Assembly (NCBI RefSeq): GCF_003384935.1
Contig: NZ_QTTQ01000011.1
Location: 427,784-491,783 of the forward strand
DNA: 64,000 bases
From: Lutibacter oceani
GTDB taxonomy: Bacteria; Bacteroidota; Bacteroidia; Flavobacteriales; Flavobacteriaceae
Reading direction: 5' to 3'
Shown: positions 1-7,948 of the stretch, one piece after another
How the letters are laid out: each line of letters begins with the position of its first letter
Position numbering within the stretch: the first letter of the stretch is position 1
Position numbers and translations under genes: made by a program
Notes under the pieces: generated by a model
Told to the model about the DNA's origin: nothing
The model's input: the letters and a program-made list of their open reading frames with translations, nothing else
Database searches by the model: none

Positions 1-315
1 ATTGAAGAAATTATAGATACAAGGACTTCTGATGCCATTGCATTAGCAACAAGATTTAATGCACCTATTTTCACTTATGAAAACATTTTAGATAAAGCTG
101 GTATTTATTTAAAAATGAAAGATGAATTAAGTGCAGGTGAAGAAGATGATTTAGGAATTGAGCAGCTAATTGAAGAGCCTGAACCTACAAAAAAATCAAC
201 TTTTTCAAAAGACACCTTGAAACAATTAAATGAAAAACTCGATAAAGCCGTACAAAATGAAGATTACGAATTGGCTGCAAAAATTCGTGATGAAATCAAC
301 AAACGTACTTCCTAA
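1..315 (+). CDS. Bifunctional nuclease family protein with C-terminal UVR domain (5' partial)
   Basis: The reading frame is open from base 1 and stops at 313-315, so the start lies left of the window. The visible 104 residues begin inside the end of a BFN (DUF151) domain, recognisable from TRTSDAIALATRFNAPIFTY. An acidic linker follows, and a UVR-type helical hairpin forms the C-terminus (about residues 73-104, ending AAKIRDEINKR). BFN-UVR proteins are common in Bacteroidota. The BFN domain is named for nuclease activity reported in plant homologues, and the bacterial role is unclear. The next gene starts 15 bp downstream, so the two are probably co-transcribed. The internal ATG at 115 is not the start, because conserved sequence precedes it. 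Confidence 0.85.
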   Translation: MEEIIDTRTSDAIALATRFNAPIFTYENILDKAGIYLKMKDELSAGEEDDLGIEQLIEEPEPTKKSTFSKDTLKQLNEKLDKAVQNEDYELAAKIRDEINKRTS

Positions 316-330
316 TAACATTTACTAAAT

Positions 331-1725
331 ATGATAAAAAAAATTGGCGTGTTTGCCTTATTGCTTTTTAGTTTAACTTCCATAAATGCTCAAGAAACAA
401 TTTCAAATTCCATAATAGAAAATCAAGGATTTTCAATAACTTCTTTATGGAGAGGCGCTTTAGGAATGATTTCATTATTATTTATTGCTTATTTATTTAG
501 CAGTAACCGTAAAGCTATTAATTGGAAAACTGTTGGAGCTGGTTTAACAGCACAATTACTAATTGGAATTGGAGTTTTAAAAATTGGTTTTGTTCAAGCT
601 ATTTTTGAATTTGTTGGAGGTATTTTTACAAATATTTTAGATTATACTGCTGCAGGAAGTGAATTTTTATTTGGCGGTTTAATGAATAGCGAATCCTATG
701 GATTTATTTTTGTTTTTCAAATTTTGCCTACTATTATTTTCTTTTCAGCATTAACTTCATTATTATTTTACTTAGGAATAATTCAGCTTATTGTTAAAGG
801 AATGGCTTGGTTACTCACCAAGCTACTACATATTTCAGGTGCAGAAAGTTTATCTGTTGCCGGAAATATATTTTTAGGACAAACTGAAGCTCCTTTAATG
901 ATAAAAGCATATTTAGAACGTATGAATCGTTCTGAAATATTATTAGTAATGATTGGAGGTATGGCAACTGTTGCAGGTGGTGTTTTAGCTGCCTATATTG
1001 GTTTTTTAGGTGGAAATGACCCTGTTTTACGTTTGCAGTTTGCTAAACATTTATTAGCGGCATCTGTTATGGCAGCCCCTGGAGCCATTGTAATTTCAAA
1101 AATATTATATCCTCAAACTGAATCTATAAATACCGATGTTAATGTGTCTCAAGATAAAATAGGTTCAAATATTTTAGATGCTATTGCAAATGGTACAACT
1201 GAAGGTTTAAAATTGGCTGCAAATGTTGCAGCAATGCTTCTGGTATTTGTAGCTTTAATAGCTATGATAAATGGTATTTTGGGTTGGGTTGGAAACGTTA
1301 CAAATTTAAATGATTGGATGGCGGCAAATACTCCATATCAAACATTTACACTGGAATCAATTTTAGGAACAATTTTTGCTCCTTTAATGTGGTTAATTGG
1401 AGTTGCAAAAGAAGATATAATGCTTATGGGACAGCTGTTAGGCGTTAAATTAGCTGCTAGCGAATTTGTTGGATATATTCAGCTTGCTGAACTTAAAAAC
1501 GTAGCTAACATAACACATTTTACCTATAATAAATCTGTGATAATGGCTACCTATATGCTTTGTGGTTTTGCAAATTTTGCTTCAATAGGAATTCAAATTG
1601 GAGGAATTGGATCTCTTGCACCTGGCCAACGTAAAACATTATCAGAATTTGGTATGAAAGCATTAATTGGTGGCTCAATAGCTTCGCTACTTTCAGCAAC
1701 CATTGCAGGAATGATTATTGGGTAA
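331..1725 (+). CDS. nupC: Concentrative nucleoside transporter (NupC/CNT family)
   Basis: This 464-aa polytopic membrane protein matches the CNT family, which imports nucleosides using an ion gradient. Family signatures are visible: GQTEAPL at residues 183-189 and IGGMATVAGGV at 208-218, plus a conserved C-terminal domain with repeated hydrophobic segments. The N-terminus (about residues 1-21, ending INAQ) looks like a cleavable signal peptide, a feature often seen in Bacteroidota CNT proteins. The gene lies between a BFN-type nuclease and thymidylate synthase, which suits nucleoside salvage. Family assignment is firm; the exact substrate range cannot be read from sequence. Confidence 0.93.
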   Translation: MIKKIGVFALLLFSLTSINAQETISNSIIENQGFSITSLWRGALGMISLLFIAYLFSSNRKAINWKTVGAGLTAQLLIGIGVLKIGFVQAIFEFVGGIFTNILDYTAAGSEFLFGGLMNSESYGFIFVFQILPTIIFFSALTSLLFYLGIIQLIVKGMAWLLTKLLHISGAESLSVAGNIFLGQTEAPLMIKAYLERMNRSEILLVMIGGMATVAGGVLAAYIGFLGGNDPVLRLQFAKHLLAASVMAAPGAIVISKILYPQTESINTDVNVSQDKIGSNILDAIANGTTEGLKLAANVAAMLLVFVALIAMINGILGWVGNVTNLNDWMAANTPYQTFTLESILGTIFAPLMWLIGVAKEDIMLMGQLLGVKLAASEFVGYIQLAELKNVANITHFTYNKSVIMATYMLCGFANFASIGIQIGGIGSLAPGQRKTLSEFGMKALIGGSIASLLSATIAGMIIG

Positions 1726-1727
1726 AA

Positions 1728-1750
1728 GCCCCCTAACCCCCGAAGGGGAG
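1728..1750. repeat. Short C/G-rich interspersed palindromic repeat
   Basis: Immediately after the nupC stop lies a C-run, a second C-run, GAA and a G-run (CCCCCTAACCCCCGAAGGGG). It can fold with CCCC pairing to GGGG. From memory, near-identical strings recur between genes in many flavobacterial genomes. It may serve as a terminator-like or transcript-stabilising element. Only one copy is visible here. Confidence 0.6.
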
Positions 1751-1785
1751 AATTAGAATTGCTTTTAACTTTTAAACTTAAATTA

Positions 1786-2610
1786 ATGAAACAATATTTA
1801 GATTTAATAAAACACGTTCAAGAAAATGGAACGGTAAAAGAAGATAGAACAGGAACTGGAACAAAGAGTGTTTTTGGATATCAAATGCGTTTTAATTTAA
1901 GCGAAGGTTTTCCAATGGTAACTACAAAAAAACTACATTTAAAATCCATAATTTATGAACTTTTGTGGTTTTTAAAAGGAGAAACAAATATTGAATATTT
2001 AAAACAAAATGGTGTAAAAATTTGGGATGCCTGGGCAAATGAAAATGGTGACTTAGGTCCCGTTTATGGTCACCAATGGCGTAATTGGAACAGCGAAGGT
2101 ATAGACCAAATAACCGAAGTAATTAATACTATTAAAACAAATCCTGATAGCAGACGCATGTTAGTTACAGCATGGAACCCAAGTGTTTTACCAGATACTT
2201 CGGTTTCTTTTTCAGAAAATGTTGCAAACGGAAAAGCAGCTTTACCGCCATGTCATGCATTTTTTCAATTTTATGTAACTGATGGTAAATTATCCTGTCA
2301 GTTATATCAACGCAGTGCAGATATTTTTTTAGGTGTTCCGTTTAATATTGCTTCATATGCTTTATTAACTATGATGATGGCTCAGGTTTGCGATTTAGGT
2401 TACGGAGATTTTATTCACACCTTTGGAGATGCACATATCTATAGCAATCACAGTGAACAAATTGCACTCCAATTATCTAGAGAGCCAAAACCATTACCAC
2501 AAATGGAAATAAACCCAAACATTAAAAATATCTTTGATTTTAATTTTAAAGATTTTACCTTAGTAAATTACAACCCGCATCCGCATATTAAAGGTGTAGT
2601 TTCAGTGTAA
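1786..2610 (+). CDS. thyA: Thymidylate synthase
   Basis: This 274-aa enzyme makes dTMP from dUMP using methylene-tetrahydrofolate. Visible landmarks are the N-terminal [22 protein letters not shown], the active-site segment [12 protein letters not shown] with catalytic Cys156, and the conserved C-terminal region with [12 protein letters not shown]. The chosen start is ATG at 1786. An in-frame TTG at 1759 would add a nine-residue extension, but MKQYLDL is the usual family N-terminus. A short insertion (about residues 137-152) precedes the active site. folA, which regenerates tetrahydrofolate from the dihydrofolate ThyA produces, lies 650 bp downstream, so the cluster has a coherent thymidylate-cycle role. 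Confidence 0.96.
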   Translation: MKQYLDLIKHVQENGTVKEDRTGTGTKSVFGYQMRFNLSEGFPMVTTKKLHLKSIIYELLWFLKGETNIEYLKQNGVKIWDAWANENGDLGPVYGHQWRNWNSEGIDQITEVINTIKTNPDSRRMLVTAWNPSVLPDTSVSFSENVANGKAALPPCHAFFQFYVTDGKLSCQLYQRSADIFLGVPFNIASYALLTMMMAQVCDLGYGDFIHTFGDAHIYSNHSEQIALQLSREPKPLPQMEINPNIKNIFDFNFKDFTLVNYNPHPHIKGVVSV

Positions 2611-2648
2611 TATTACCTAAAAGAAAGCGTTTATTAATAAAAAATAAT

Positions 2649-2855
2649 ATGGATTCTTTACAACTAAAAAATAAAATTATTCAAAGAATTATAGAAATTG
2701 ACGATGTTGACTTGTTAAAATCTATTGAAGTTCTGTTTAATACATCTGACAAAAATATTTTAAATTTTTTGACATTTGCGAATGAAAAATTGATGCAAAC
2801 TAATGAAACTGAAGATTTTACCGATTATATAAAAGAATGGGTTAAAAGTATGTAA
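2649..2855 (+). CDS. Small hypothetical protein (68 aa)
   Basis: This 68-residue acidic, helical ORF reads forward with normal codon use between thyA and a 2TM protein. No catalytic motif is visible. The N-terminus (LQLKNKIIQRIIEID) and the overall pattern loosely resemble small antitoxin-like or addiction-module component proteins found in Bacteroidota, but no toxin partner lies beside it. The following gene starts 10 bp later, suggesting translation from one transcript. The function is not recognised. Confidence 0.6.
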   Translation: MDSLQLKNKIIQRIIEIDDVDLLKSIEVLFNTSDKNILNFLTFANEKLMQTNETEDFTDYIKEWVKSM

Positions 2856-2865
2856 AAACTTTTTT

Positions 2866-3255
2866 ATGACTGATCAACACGAATTATATGAAAATGCTCG
2901 AAACCGCATCAAACAAAAGAGACGGTTGTATTTACATTTTATTGTTTTTTTAATTGGATCCGTTTTTTTAATCGTTATTAATAAAGTTTTAAAAGTAGAG
3001 GAGCAATATGATTGGTTTGTTTGGGCTATAATTTTATGGCTATTTATATGGGCACTTCATTTTATAAATGTTTTTGTAACAAAAAAATTTATGGGAAAAG
3101 ATTGGGAACGCAAACAAACAGAAAAGTTAGTTCTTAAGCAAGAGTTAAAAATTGCAAAACTTGAAAAAGAAATAGCTCATGAAGCAAAATTAAAAGCTGA
3201 AAGCGAACAATATGCAACAGAGTTAAAAAAAAAGGAAAACCCGCCAAGCAATTAA
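2866..3255 (+). CDS. 2TM domain-containing protein
   Basis: This 129-aa protein has a basic N-terminal helix (residues 1-22), two hydrophobic segments (about 23-43 and 50-70) separated by a short loop, and a charged C-terminal coiled-coil rich in K/E. That arrangement matches the 2TM domain of Bacteroidota, which also occurs fused to LytTR regulators and histidine kinases. No enzymatic residues are seen. It sits 8 bp before folA and is probably co-transcribed with it. Its function is unknown; a membrane-associated structural or sensing role is only inference. Confidence 0.8.
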   Translation: MTDQHELYENARNRIKQKRRLYLHFIVFLIGSVFLIVINKVLKVEEQYDWFVWAIILWLFIWALHFINVFVTKKFMGKDWERKQTEKLVLKQELKIAKLEKEIAHEAKLKAESEQYATELKKKENPPSN

Positions 3256-3263
3256 AAAAACAA

Positions 3264-3746
3264 ATGATTACAATTATAGCTGCAATAGCAGAAAACAATG
3301 CATTAGGAAAAGACAATCAGTTAATTTGGCATTTACCTGCAGACTTAAAAAGATTTAAACAAGTAACTCTTAATCACCATATAATTATGGGTAGAAAAAC
3401 TTTTGAATCTTTAGGTAAACCTTTACCAAACAGAACAACTATTATTATTACACGAAATAAAAATTATAGTGCAAAAGGTTGTATTGTAGTAAACTCATTA
3501 AAAAAAGCAATTGAAGCATCTAAAAATGATGAAAATCCTTACATATTAGGAGGTGCTGAAATTTACAAACAGGCTATGGAAATTGCTGATAAATTAGATT
3601 TAACTTTTGTACATCACAAATTTGAGGCCGATGCATTTTTCCCAGTTATAGATACTAAAATTTGGAAAGAGACATCTAGAGAAGATTTTAAAGCTGATGA
3701 AAAAAATAAATATAATTTCAGTTTTGTAACTTTTGAGAGGAAATAA
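3264..3746 (+). CDS. folA: Dihydrofolate reductase
   Basis: This 160-aa protein reduces dihydrofolate to tetrahydrofolate with NADPH. It shows the standard DHFR landmarks: an N-terminal strand MITIIAAIAENNALG, IWHLPADLKRF with the catalytic acidic residue Asp27, MGRKTFESLGKPLP for NADPH binding, and ILGGAEIY near residues 93-100. Length and motif order are normal. It closes the thyA-to-folA cluster, and a strong hairpin follows immediately. Confidence 0.96.
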   Translation: MITIIAAIAENNALGKDNQLIWHLPADLKRFKQVTLNHHIIMGRKTFESLGKPLPNRTTIIITRNKNYSAKGCIVVNSLKKAIEASKNDENPYILGGAEIYKQAMEIADKLDLTFVHHKFEADAFFPVIDTKIWKETSREDFKADEKNKYNFSFVTFERK

Positions 3747-3773
3747 AAAAGAGGCCTTAAAAAGACCTCTTTT
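3747..3773. terminator. Bidirectional intrinsic terminator after folA
   Basis: An inverted repeat AAAAGAGG ... CCTCTTTT starts one base after the folA stop. The A-run and T-run on the two sides let it act on both strands, serving folA and the convergent gene at 3804-4394. Confidence 0.8.
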
Positions 3774-3803
3774 AACAAACTATGTTATAAACTCTAACTT
3801 ATA

Positions 3804-4394
3804 TTATATTTTAATTGTTTCATAAAATGCTTTTCCATTACTTCTTAAAATCATACTATAACTTCCAGATTTAAGGTTCATTAAATTAAGTTTACGTTCT
3901 AAAATTTCTTTATCTTGTAAAGTTTCACTGTACAGTAAATTATTATTCATATCGTAAAGTAAAACCTCAAGTTTTTCATTATTTAAGGCTAACATTGAAA
4001 CATAAACAATATCCTCCGTTTTTCTTATAGTTGGCTTAAAGTGTATAATCTCATCATCATTTTTTAATGCGACAGATTTAGCAGATACTTTAAAAGGAAT
4101 TACCTTTATTTTAGTTGAACTTTCTATTTCCATAAAATAATTACCATTTGGTAAGTTGGCTAAGTCATATTTTTTTGAGTTATTATCACTTTGCAAATTT
4201 TCTTTATGCAATAAAACCCCATAATTATCTCTTACAGAAATTTCAAAAACATCTGAATCTCCACTAAGAGTCAACTGGATTAGTTTGTTTTCAATTAAAT
4301 TAACTTTAATACCTGGATCGTTATTATTAGCCATTGAAATTGAAACTGTAAAAAATGTGATAATCAATAAACTTCTTTTCATTAAATTTTTCAT
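3804..4394 (-). CDS. Secreted protein with two sorting-domain-like beta repeats
   Basis: This 196-aa protein has a signal peptide (about residues 1-22, ending SISMA). The mature part shows two halves with the pattern of a small beta-sandwich. Each half carries a phrase like LPNGNYFMEI (about 95) and LKSGSYSMIL (about 180), preceded by 'LLYDMNNNLLY' or similar. These phrases resemble C-terminal type IX sorting modules or DUF3244-like domains, in which G-x-Y-x-(I/V) strands end the domain. No catalytic residues are seen. It is transcribed alone from a TATATTTG promoter. The family match is tentative and the function unknown. Confidence 0.65.
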   Translation of the reverse strand: MKNLMKRSLLIITFFTVSISMANNNDPGIKVNLIENKLIQLTLSGDSDVFEISVRDNYGVLLHKENLQSDNNSKKYDLANLPNGNYFMEIESSTKIKVIPFKVSAKSVALKNDDEIIHFKPTIRKTEDIVYVSMLALNNEKLEVLLYDMNNNLLYSETLQDKEILERKLNLMNLKSGSYSMILRSNGKAFYETIKI

Positions 4395-4423
4395 AATAAA
4401 TAATTTTTAAAATTAGTATGGTA

Positions 4424-4431
4424 CAAATATA
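4424..4431 (-). promoter_or_regulatory. -7 promoter element (TATATTTG) for the 3804-4394 gene
   Basis: The minus strand reads TATATTTG about 30 nt upstream of the start codon, matching the Bacteroidota -7 consensus TAnnTTTG. The -33 element is weak. Confidence 0.6.
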
Positions 4432-4872
4432 GATTGGAAAGTTTGATGATACTGCCCCAAAATTTTCACATTTATATACTTTTTTAACCTTCATGTAAAT
4501 GTTAATTTAATATTAAGTTAATATAGTATATTTTTATGTGAATTTTAAATAATTTTATATTTTATAAAAATAAAATTATACTCAAAAACTCTCATAACTA
4601 TTTCTGATACAATGAAATAGTTTATTTTTCAATTTTACCATTGCAAAATCCAAAAAATACTAATTATTAAAATTTACTTTTTAATTATTAGCTTATTACA
4701 TTAAATTATAAAAGCTGAAAATCTAAAACTGCTTTTTTATGCAATTTTTTAAAGAACTTTACACCTCTTATTTTATATGTTATATTCACACCTAAATTGT
4801 GTTAAATAAATGTTAAGGTAATATAGTATATATAATTGCGAATTGTATATAGTTAAACAAATAATTTATACT

Positions 4873-4880
4873 TAATTTTG
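4873..4880 (+). promoter_or_regulatory. -7 promoter element (TAATTTTG) for the AraC-family gene
   Basis: TAATTTTG fits TAnnTTTG and ends 16 nt before the ATG at 4897, leaving a short 5' leader. Confidence 0.6.
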
Positions 4881-4896
4881 TAGTAAGTAGTTACTT

Positions 4897-5775
4897 ATGA
4901 AAAACATTAAACCTACATTTAAAAAATTAAACCCAGAATTTGGGAGTTCAATTCGTGTGATGCAACATAATAAAAAGGTTGTGGGCGATTTGCCTTTTTG
5001 GCATTTTCACCCAGAACTAGAGTTAATTTATGTGAATAAAGCTAATGGTAAAAGACATATTGGAAGTCATTTATCTTATTTTAATAACAGCCAGTTAATA
5101 CTTATAGGGTCTAATTTACCACACAGTGGTTTTACTGATAGATTTACAACAAATGGTACCGAAACCATAGTACAATTTAAAGAAGATTTTTTAGGTGAAA
5201 ATTTCGTGAATATACCTGAAATGCAACAAGTTAAATCTTTATTTACAAAAGCAAAAAAAGGTATTTTATTTAATGTTGAAGCAAAAAAAGATATTGGTCC
5301 TAAAATAGAGGCCTTGGTAAATTATAAAGGAATGGATAGAATTATTCATTTTTTAAACATCTTAAAAGAATTAGCTGTTACAAAAAATTACTCATTATTA
5401 AATGTTGATGGCTTTGCATTTGAAATAGAGCCTCAAGACAATAATAAAATAGATATTATTTTTAGTTTCGTAAACAATAATTTTAAAAGATCAATTCCTT
5501 TAGATGAAATTGCTGAAAAAGTAAGTATGACAGTTCCAGCATTTTGTAGGTATTTTAAAAAATCTACAAATAAAACATTTACACAATTTGTAAATGAATT
5601 TAGAATTGTTCACGCAACTAAACTACTAGCTGAAAACCAATCTAGCATTACAGAAATTTGTTTTGAAAGTGGCTTTAATAATTTTTCTCATTTTAATAAA
5701 TTATTTAAAAAATTTACAGGAAGTAGCCCTTTAAAATATAGAAATGAGATGAAGCAACTGCTTGTTCAAAAATAA
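4897..5775 (+). CDS. AraC-family transcriptional regulator with cupin sensor domain
   Basis: This 292-aa protein has an N-terminal cupin-like ligand domain (about residues 20-110, with FWHFHPELELIYV carrying the usual histidines). The C-terminal AraC double HTH spans about 190-290 (LDEIAEKVSMTVPAFCRYFK, then ITEICFESGFNNFSHFNKLF). Regulators of this layout in Bacteroidota usually control sugar utilisation or stress genes, but no target operon adjoins it. Its promoter region carries a repeated AT-rich motif that could be its own binding site. The ligand is unknown. Confidence 0.9.
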   Translation: MKNIKPTFKKLNPEFGSSIRVMQHNKKVVGDLPFWHFHPELELIYVNKANGKRHIGSHLSYFNNSQLILIGSNLPHSGFTDRFTTNGTETIVQFKEDFLGENFVNIPEMQQVKSLFTKAKKGILFNVEAKKDIGPKIEALVNYKGMDRIIHFLNILKELAVTKNYSLLNVDGFAFEIEPQDNNKIDIIFSFVNNNFKRSIPLDEIAEKVSMTVPAFCRYFKKSTNKTFTQFVNEFRIVHATKLLAENQSSITEICFESGFNNFSHFNKLFKKFTGSSPLKYRNEMKQLLVQK

Positions 5776-5856
5776 ACAACTCCTTTTTTAATAAATTAAA
5801 AATTCTCTTAGTATATTATTTCTATTAAATAATAGGAATAATACTTTATAAAAAGA

Positions 5857-5888
5857 AAATGAGGTCTACACTCAAATAGACCTCATTT
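5857..5888. terminator. Intrinsic terminator after the AraC-family gene
   Basis: A perfect 12-bp stem (AAATGAGGTCTA / TAGACCTCATTT) encloses an 8-base loop. It lies in the 320-bp gap between convergent genes (5776-6095). The rest of that gap is AT-rich with no ORF, apart from the degenerate motif copy near 6029-6065. Confidence 0.8.
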
Positions 5889-6095
5889 AACAAGTTAACC
5901 AAATATATAATAGTATTATTCGTATTCTTAAACCAAATACCTCAATTATTACACTACAAATATACTGTTGAATTATAGTTTATACTACATCATATTTTCC
6001 TACTTTATATATTATTTTAACACTGTAAGTTGAATTTAATTTCATAAGTTAATATAGTTTAATTTAAGGTTAAAATACTGTATTTAAAAAGTAGT

Positions 6096-7850
6096 TTATT
6101 TAATATTTAAAACGAAAGGAAGTCTGGCTTGAATTCCTTTTACTTTAGAAAGTTGTTTTAAAGATTGGTACATATTATAATACTCCTCTCCTAATTCTTC
6201 AATTAAAATCTTTTCTTTAGATTTCATAAATGGAAAACTATTAAACTTATCTTCAAAATCAAATTTATAATTAGGATAATTTCTCACTTTATAATCGGTT
6301 ACTTCAGCTAATTCTGCAGCATATAAAACTGCATCATCTAAATTTCCAAGTTCATCAACCAAACCATTTTCTAAAGCTTCTATACCAGACCATACTCTGC
6401 CTTGAGCAACACTATCAACTTCCTTAACCAACATTCCTCTTCCTTTTGCTACGCGCTCTAAAAAAGTAGTATATACTTGCTCAACCCCTTCAGTAGTAAC
6501 TGCTCTAAAGGCATCGGTCATAGGCTCAAAAACACTATAGTTTGCGCCAGTATTTGTACTAACTTGTTCAGCATTTATACCAATATTATCTGACAATTTA
6601 TGTATGTTTGGAATCATTCCAAAAACACCAATAGACCCTGTAATTGTAGTTGGTTCCGCAAAAATTCTGTCTGCATTACAAGCAATATAATAACCACCTG
6701 AAGCAGCTACATTACCCATTGAAACAACAATTGGTAATTTATTATTAGCCAATTCCATTTCTCTCCATATTAACTCACTTGCTAAAGCACTACCTCCAGG
6801 TGAATTTACTCTTAATACAATTGCTTTTACATTTTTATCATCACTTGCTTTCCGCAATGCGTTAATAATTAAATCTTGTCCAATATAATTTTCATCTCCT
6901 TCACCGTATAAAATTTCTCCTTGTGCATAAATTACTGCAATTTTATTAGAAGCAGAAGAGCGTAAACGCCCTTTGCCAGTTGAAATATAATCTTGTAACG
7001 TAATTTTATTTAAATTATCATCTGTTGAAATGCCTATAGCTAATTTCAATTTATCGGTATATTCATCCAAATATATTTTTCCATCAACCATGGCATTTTC
7101 TATTGCTAAGCTTGAATTTCTAGCCAATAAATTATCTGCAACGTTATTTAACTCATCAATTGTTTTATTTCTACTTTTAGAAATATCAACAAGCATTTGG
7201 TTCCAAATAGATTTTAAAAATGAAGTAATTTGTTCACGATTATTATCGCTCATTTTATTATATAAAAATGGTTCAACAGCACTTTTATATTTTCCATGAC
7301 GAATCACCTCCATTTTTACTCCAGTTTTATCTTCAATATCCTTAAAGTATAAAACTTCTGAAGAAAGTCCTTTAAAATCGACACCTCCAAAAGGATTTAC
7401 AAAAACAGAATCAGCTACAGAGCTTAAATAATACGTTTTTTGATCGTAAAAATCTGCATAAGCATTTATAAATTTACCCGATTCTTTAAAATCTAAAAGT
7501 ACATTTCTAATTGCCTGCGTTTGGGCAATACCACCATTAATTCCTAGCATATATAAACTAATACCTTTAATATTAGTATCAGATTTTGCATTTTCAATGG
7601 CATTTACAATTTCATTTAAACCCATTTTAGCATCACTCAAACCAAAAATATTTTCAAAAGGATCGTCACTTTTTGGTGCATAATCTTTAATTTTAGTATT
7701 TAATCTAATTTCTAATACTGAATTTTTTTTCACTGTTATTTTTTCACTTTCGGTAATTGCAGAAGCAATTAAAATAAATAGCATAAAAATAATTCCTAAC
7801 GCTATTAATGTTCCAAAAATTGAAGCTAATAAATTTCTTAAAAATTTCAT
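6096..7850 (-). CDS. sppA: Signal peptide peptidase SppA (67-kDa type)
   Basis: This 584-aa membrane serine protease degrades leftover signal peptides in the membrane. It has an N-terminal membrane anchor (about residues 8-32) and two tandem S49/ClpP-like halves. The catalytic Ser384 lies in VAASGGYYIA in the C-terminal half, and the general-base lysine Lys189 lies in GKYKSAVEPF in the N-terminal half. That split active site is typical of long-form SppA. RVNSPGGSALASE is also present. Length matches the E. coli-type enzyme. It is transcribed alone from a TATCTTTG promoter, divergent from folK-dNK. Confidence 0.95.
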   Translation of the reverse strand: MKFLRNLLASIFGTLIALGIIFMLFILIASAITESEKITVKKNSVLEIRLNTKIKDYAPKSDDPFENIFGLSDAKMGLNEIVNAIENAKSDTNIKGISLYMLGINGGIAQTQAIRNVLLDFKESGKFINAYADFYDQKTYYLSSVADSVFVNPFGGVDFKGLSSEVLYFKDIEDKTGVKMEVIRHGKYKSAVEPFLYNKMSDNNREQITSFLKSIWNQMLVDISKSRNKTIDELNNVADNLLARNSSLAIENAMVDGKIYLDEYTDKLKLAIGISTDDNLNKITLQDYISTGKGRLRSSASNKIAVIYAQGEILYGEGDENYIGQDLIINALRKASDDKNVKAIVLRVNSPGGSALASELIWREMELANNKLPIVVSMGNVAASGGYYIACNADRIFAEPTTITGSIGVFGMIPNIHKLSDNIGINAEQVSTNTGANYSVFEPMTDAFRAVTTEGVEQVYTTFLERVAKGRGMLVKEVDSVAQGRVWSGIEALENGLVDELGNLDDAVLYAAELAEVTDYKVRNYPNYKFDFEDKFNSFPFMKSKEKILIEELGEEYYNMYQSLKQLSKVKGIQARLPFVLNIK

Positions 7851-7900
7851 TTAAAATGGTTTTATATTTAAAAAAACTTAAATGTTTATAAGTTGAACAA

Positions 7901-7908
7901 CAAAGATA
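7901..7908 (-). promoter_or_regulatory. -7 promoter element (TATCTTTG) for sppA
   Basis: The minus strand reads TATCTTTG, about 50 nt upstream of the sppA start, fitting the Bacteroidota consensus. Confidence 0.65.
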
Positions 7909-7948
7909 TATTTTTAAATAATACTTTTCTTTTCTTTGTAGTCAGTTT

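Larger units (their letters stand above)
4395..4896. other. 502-bp AT-rich intergenic region with a 300-bp-spaced direct repeat
   Basis: No coding sequence is seen. The stretch holds divergent promoters for the secreted protein (minus) and the AraC-type regulator (plus). Two approximate copies of a 47-bp sequence sit exactly 300 bp apart (4501-4547 and 4801-4847). By eye they match at 37 of 47 positions and share the core TTAATATAGTATAT, or TAATATAGTATAT in the second. A related sequence with AAGTTAATATAGT occurs at about 6029-6065, on the other side of the regulator gene. These may be operator sites. Confidence 0.5.

Noticed and set aside
1759..1785. TTG-initiated extension of thymidylate synthase
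   Set aside because: The added residues are not part of the usual ThyA N-terminus; ATG 1786 fits the family.
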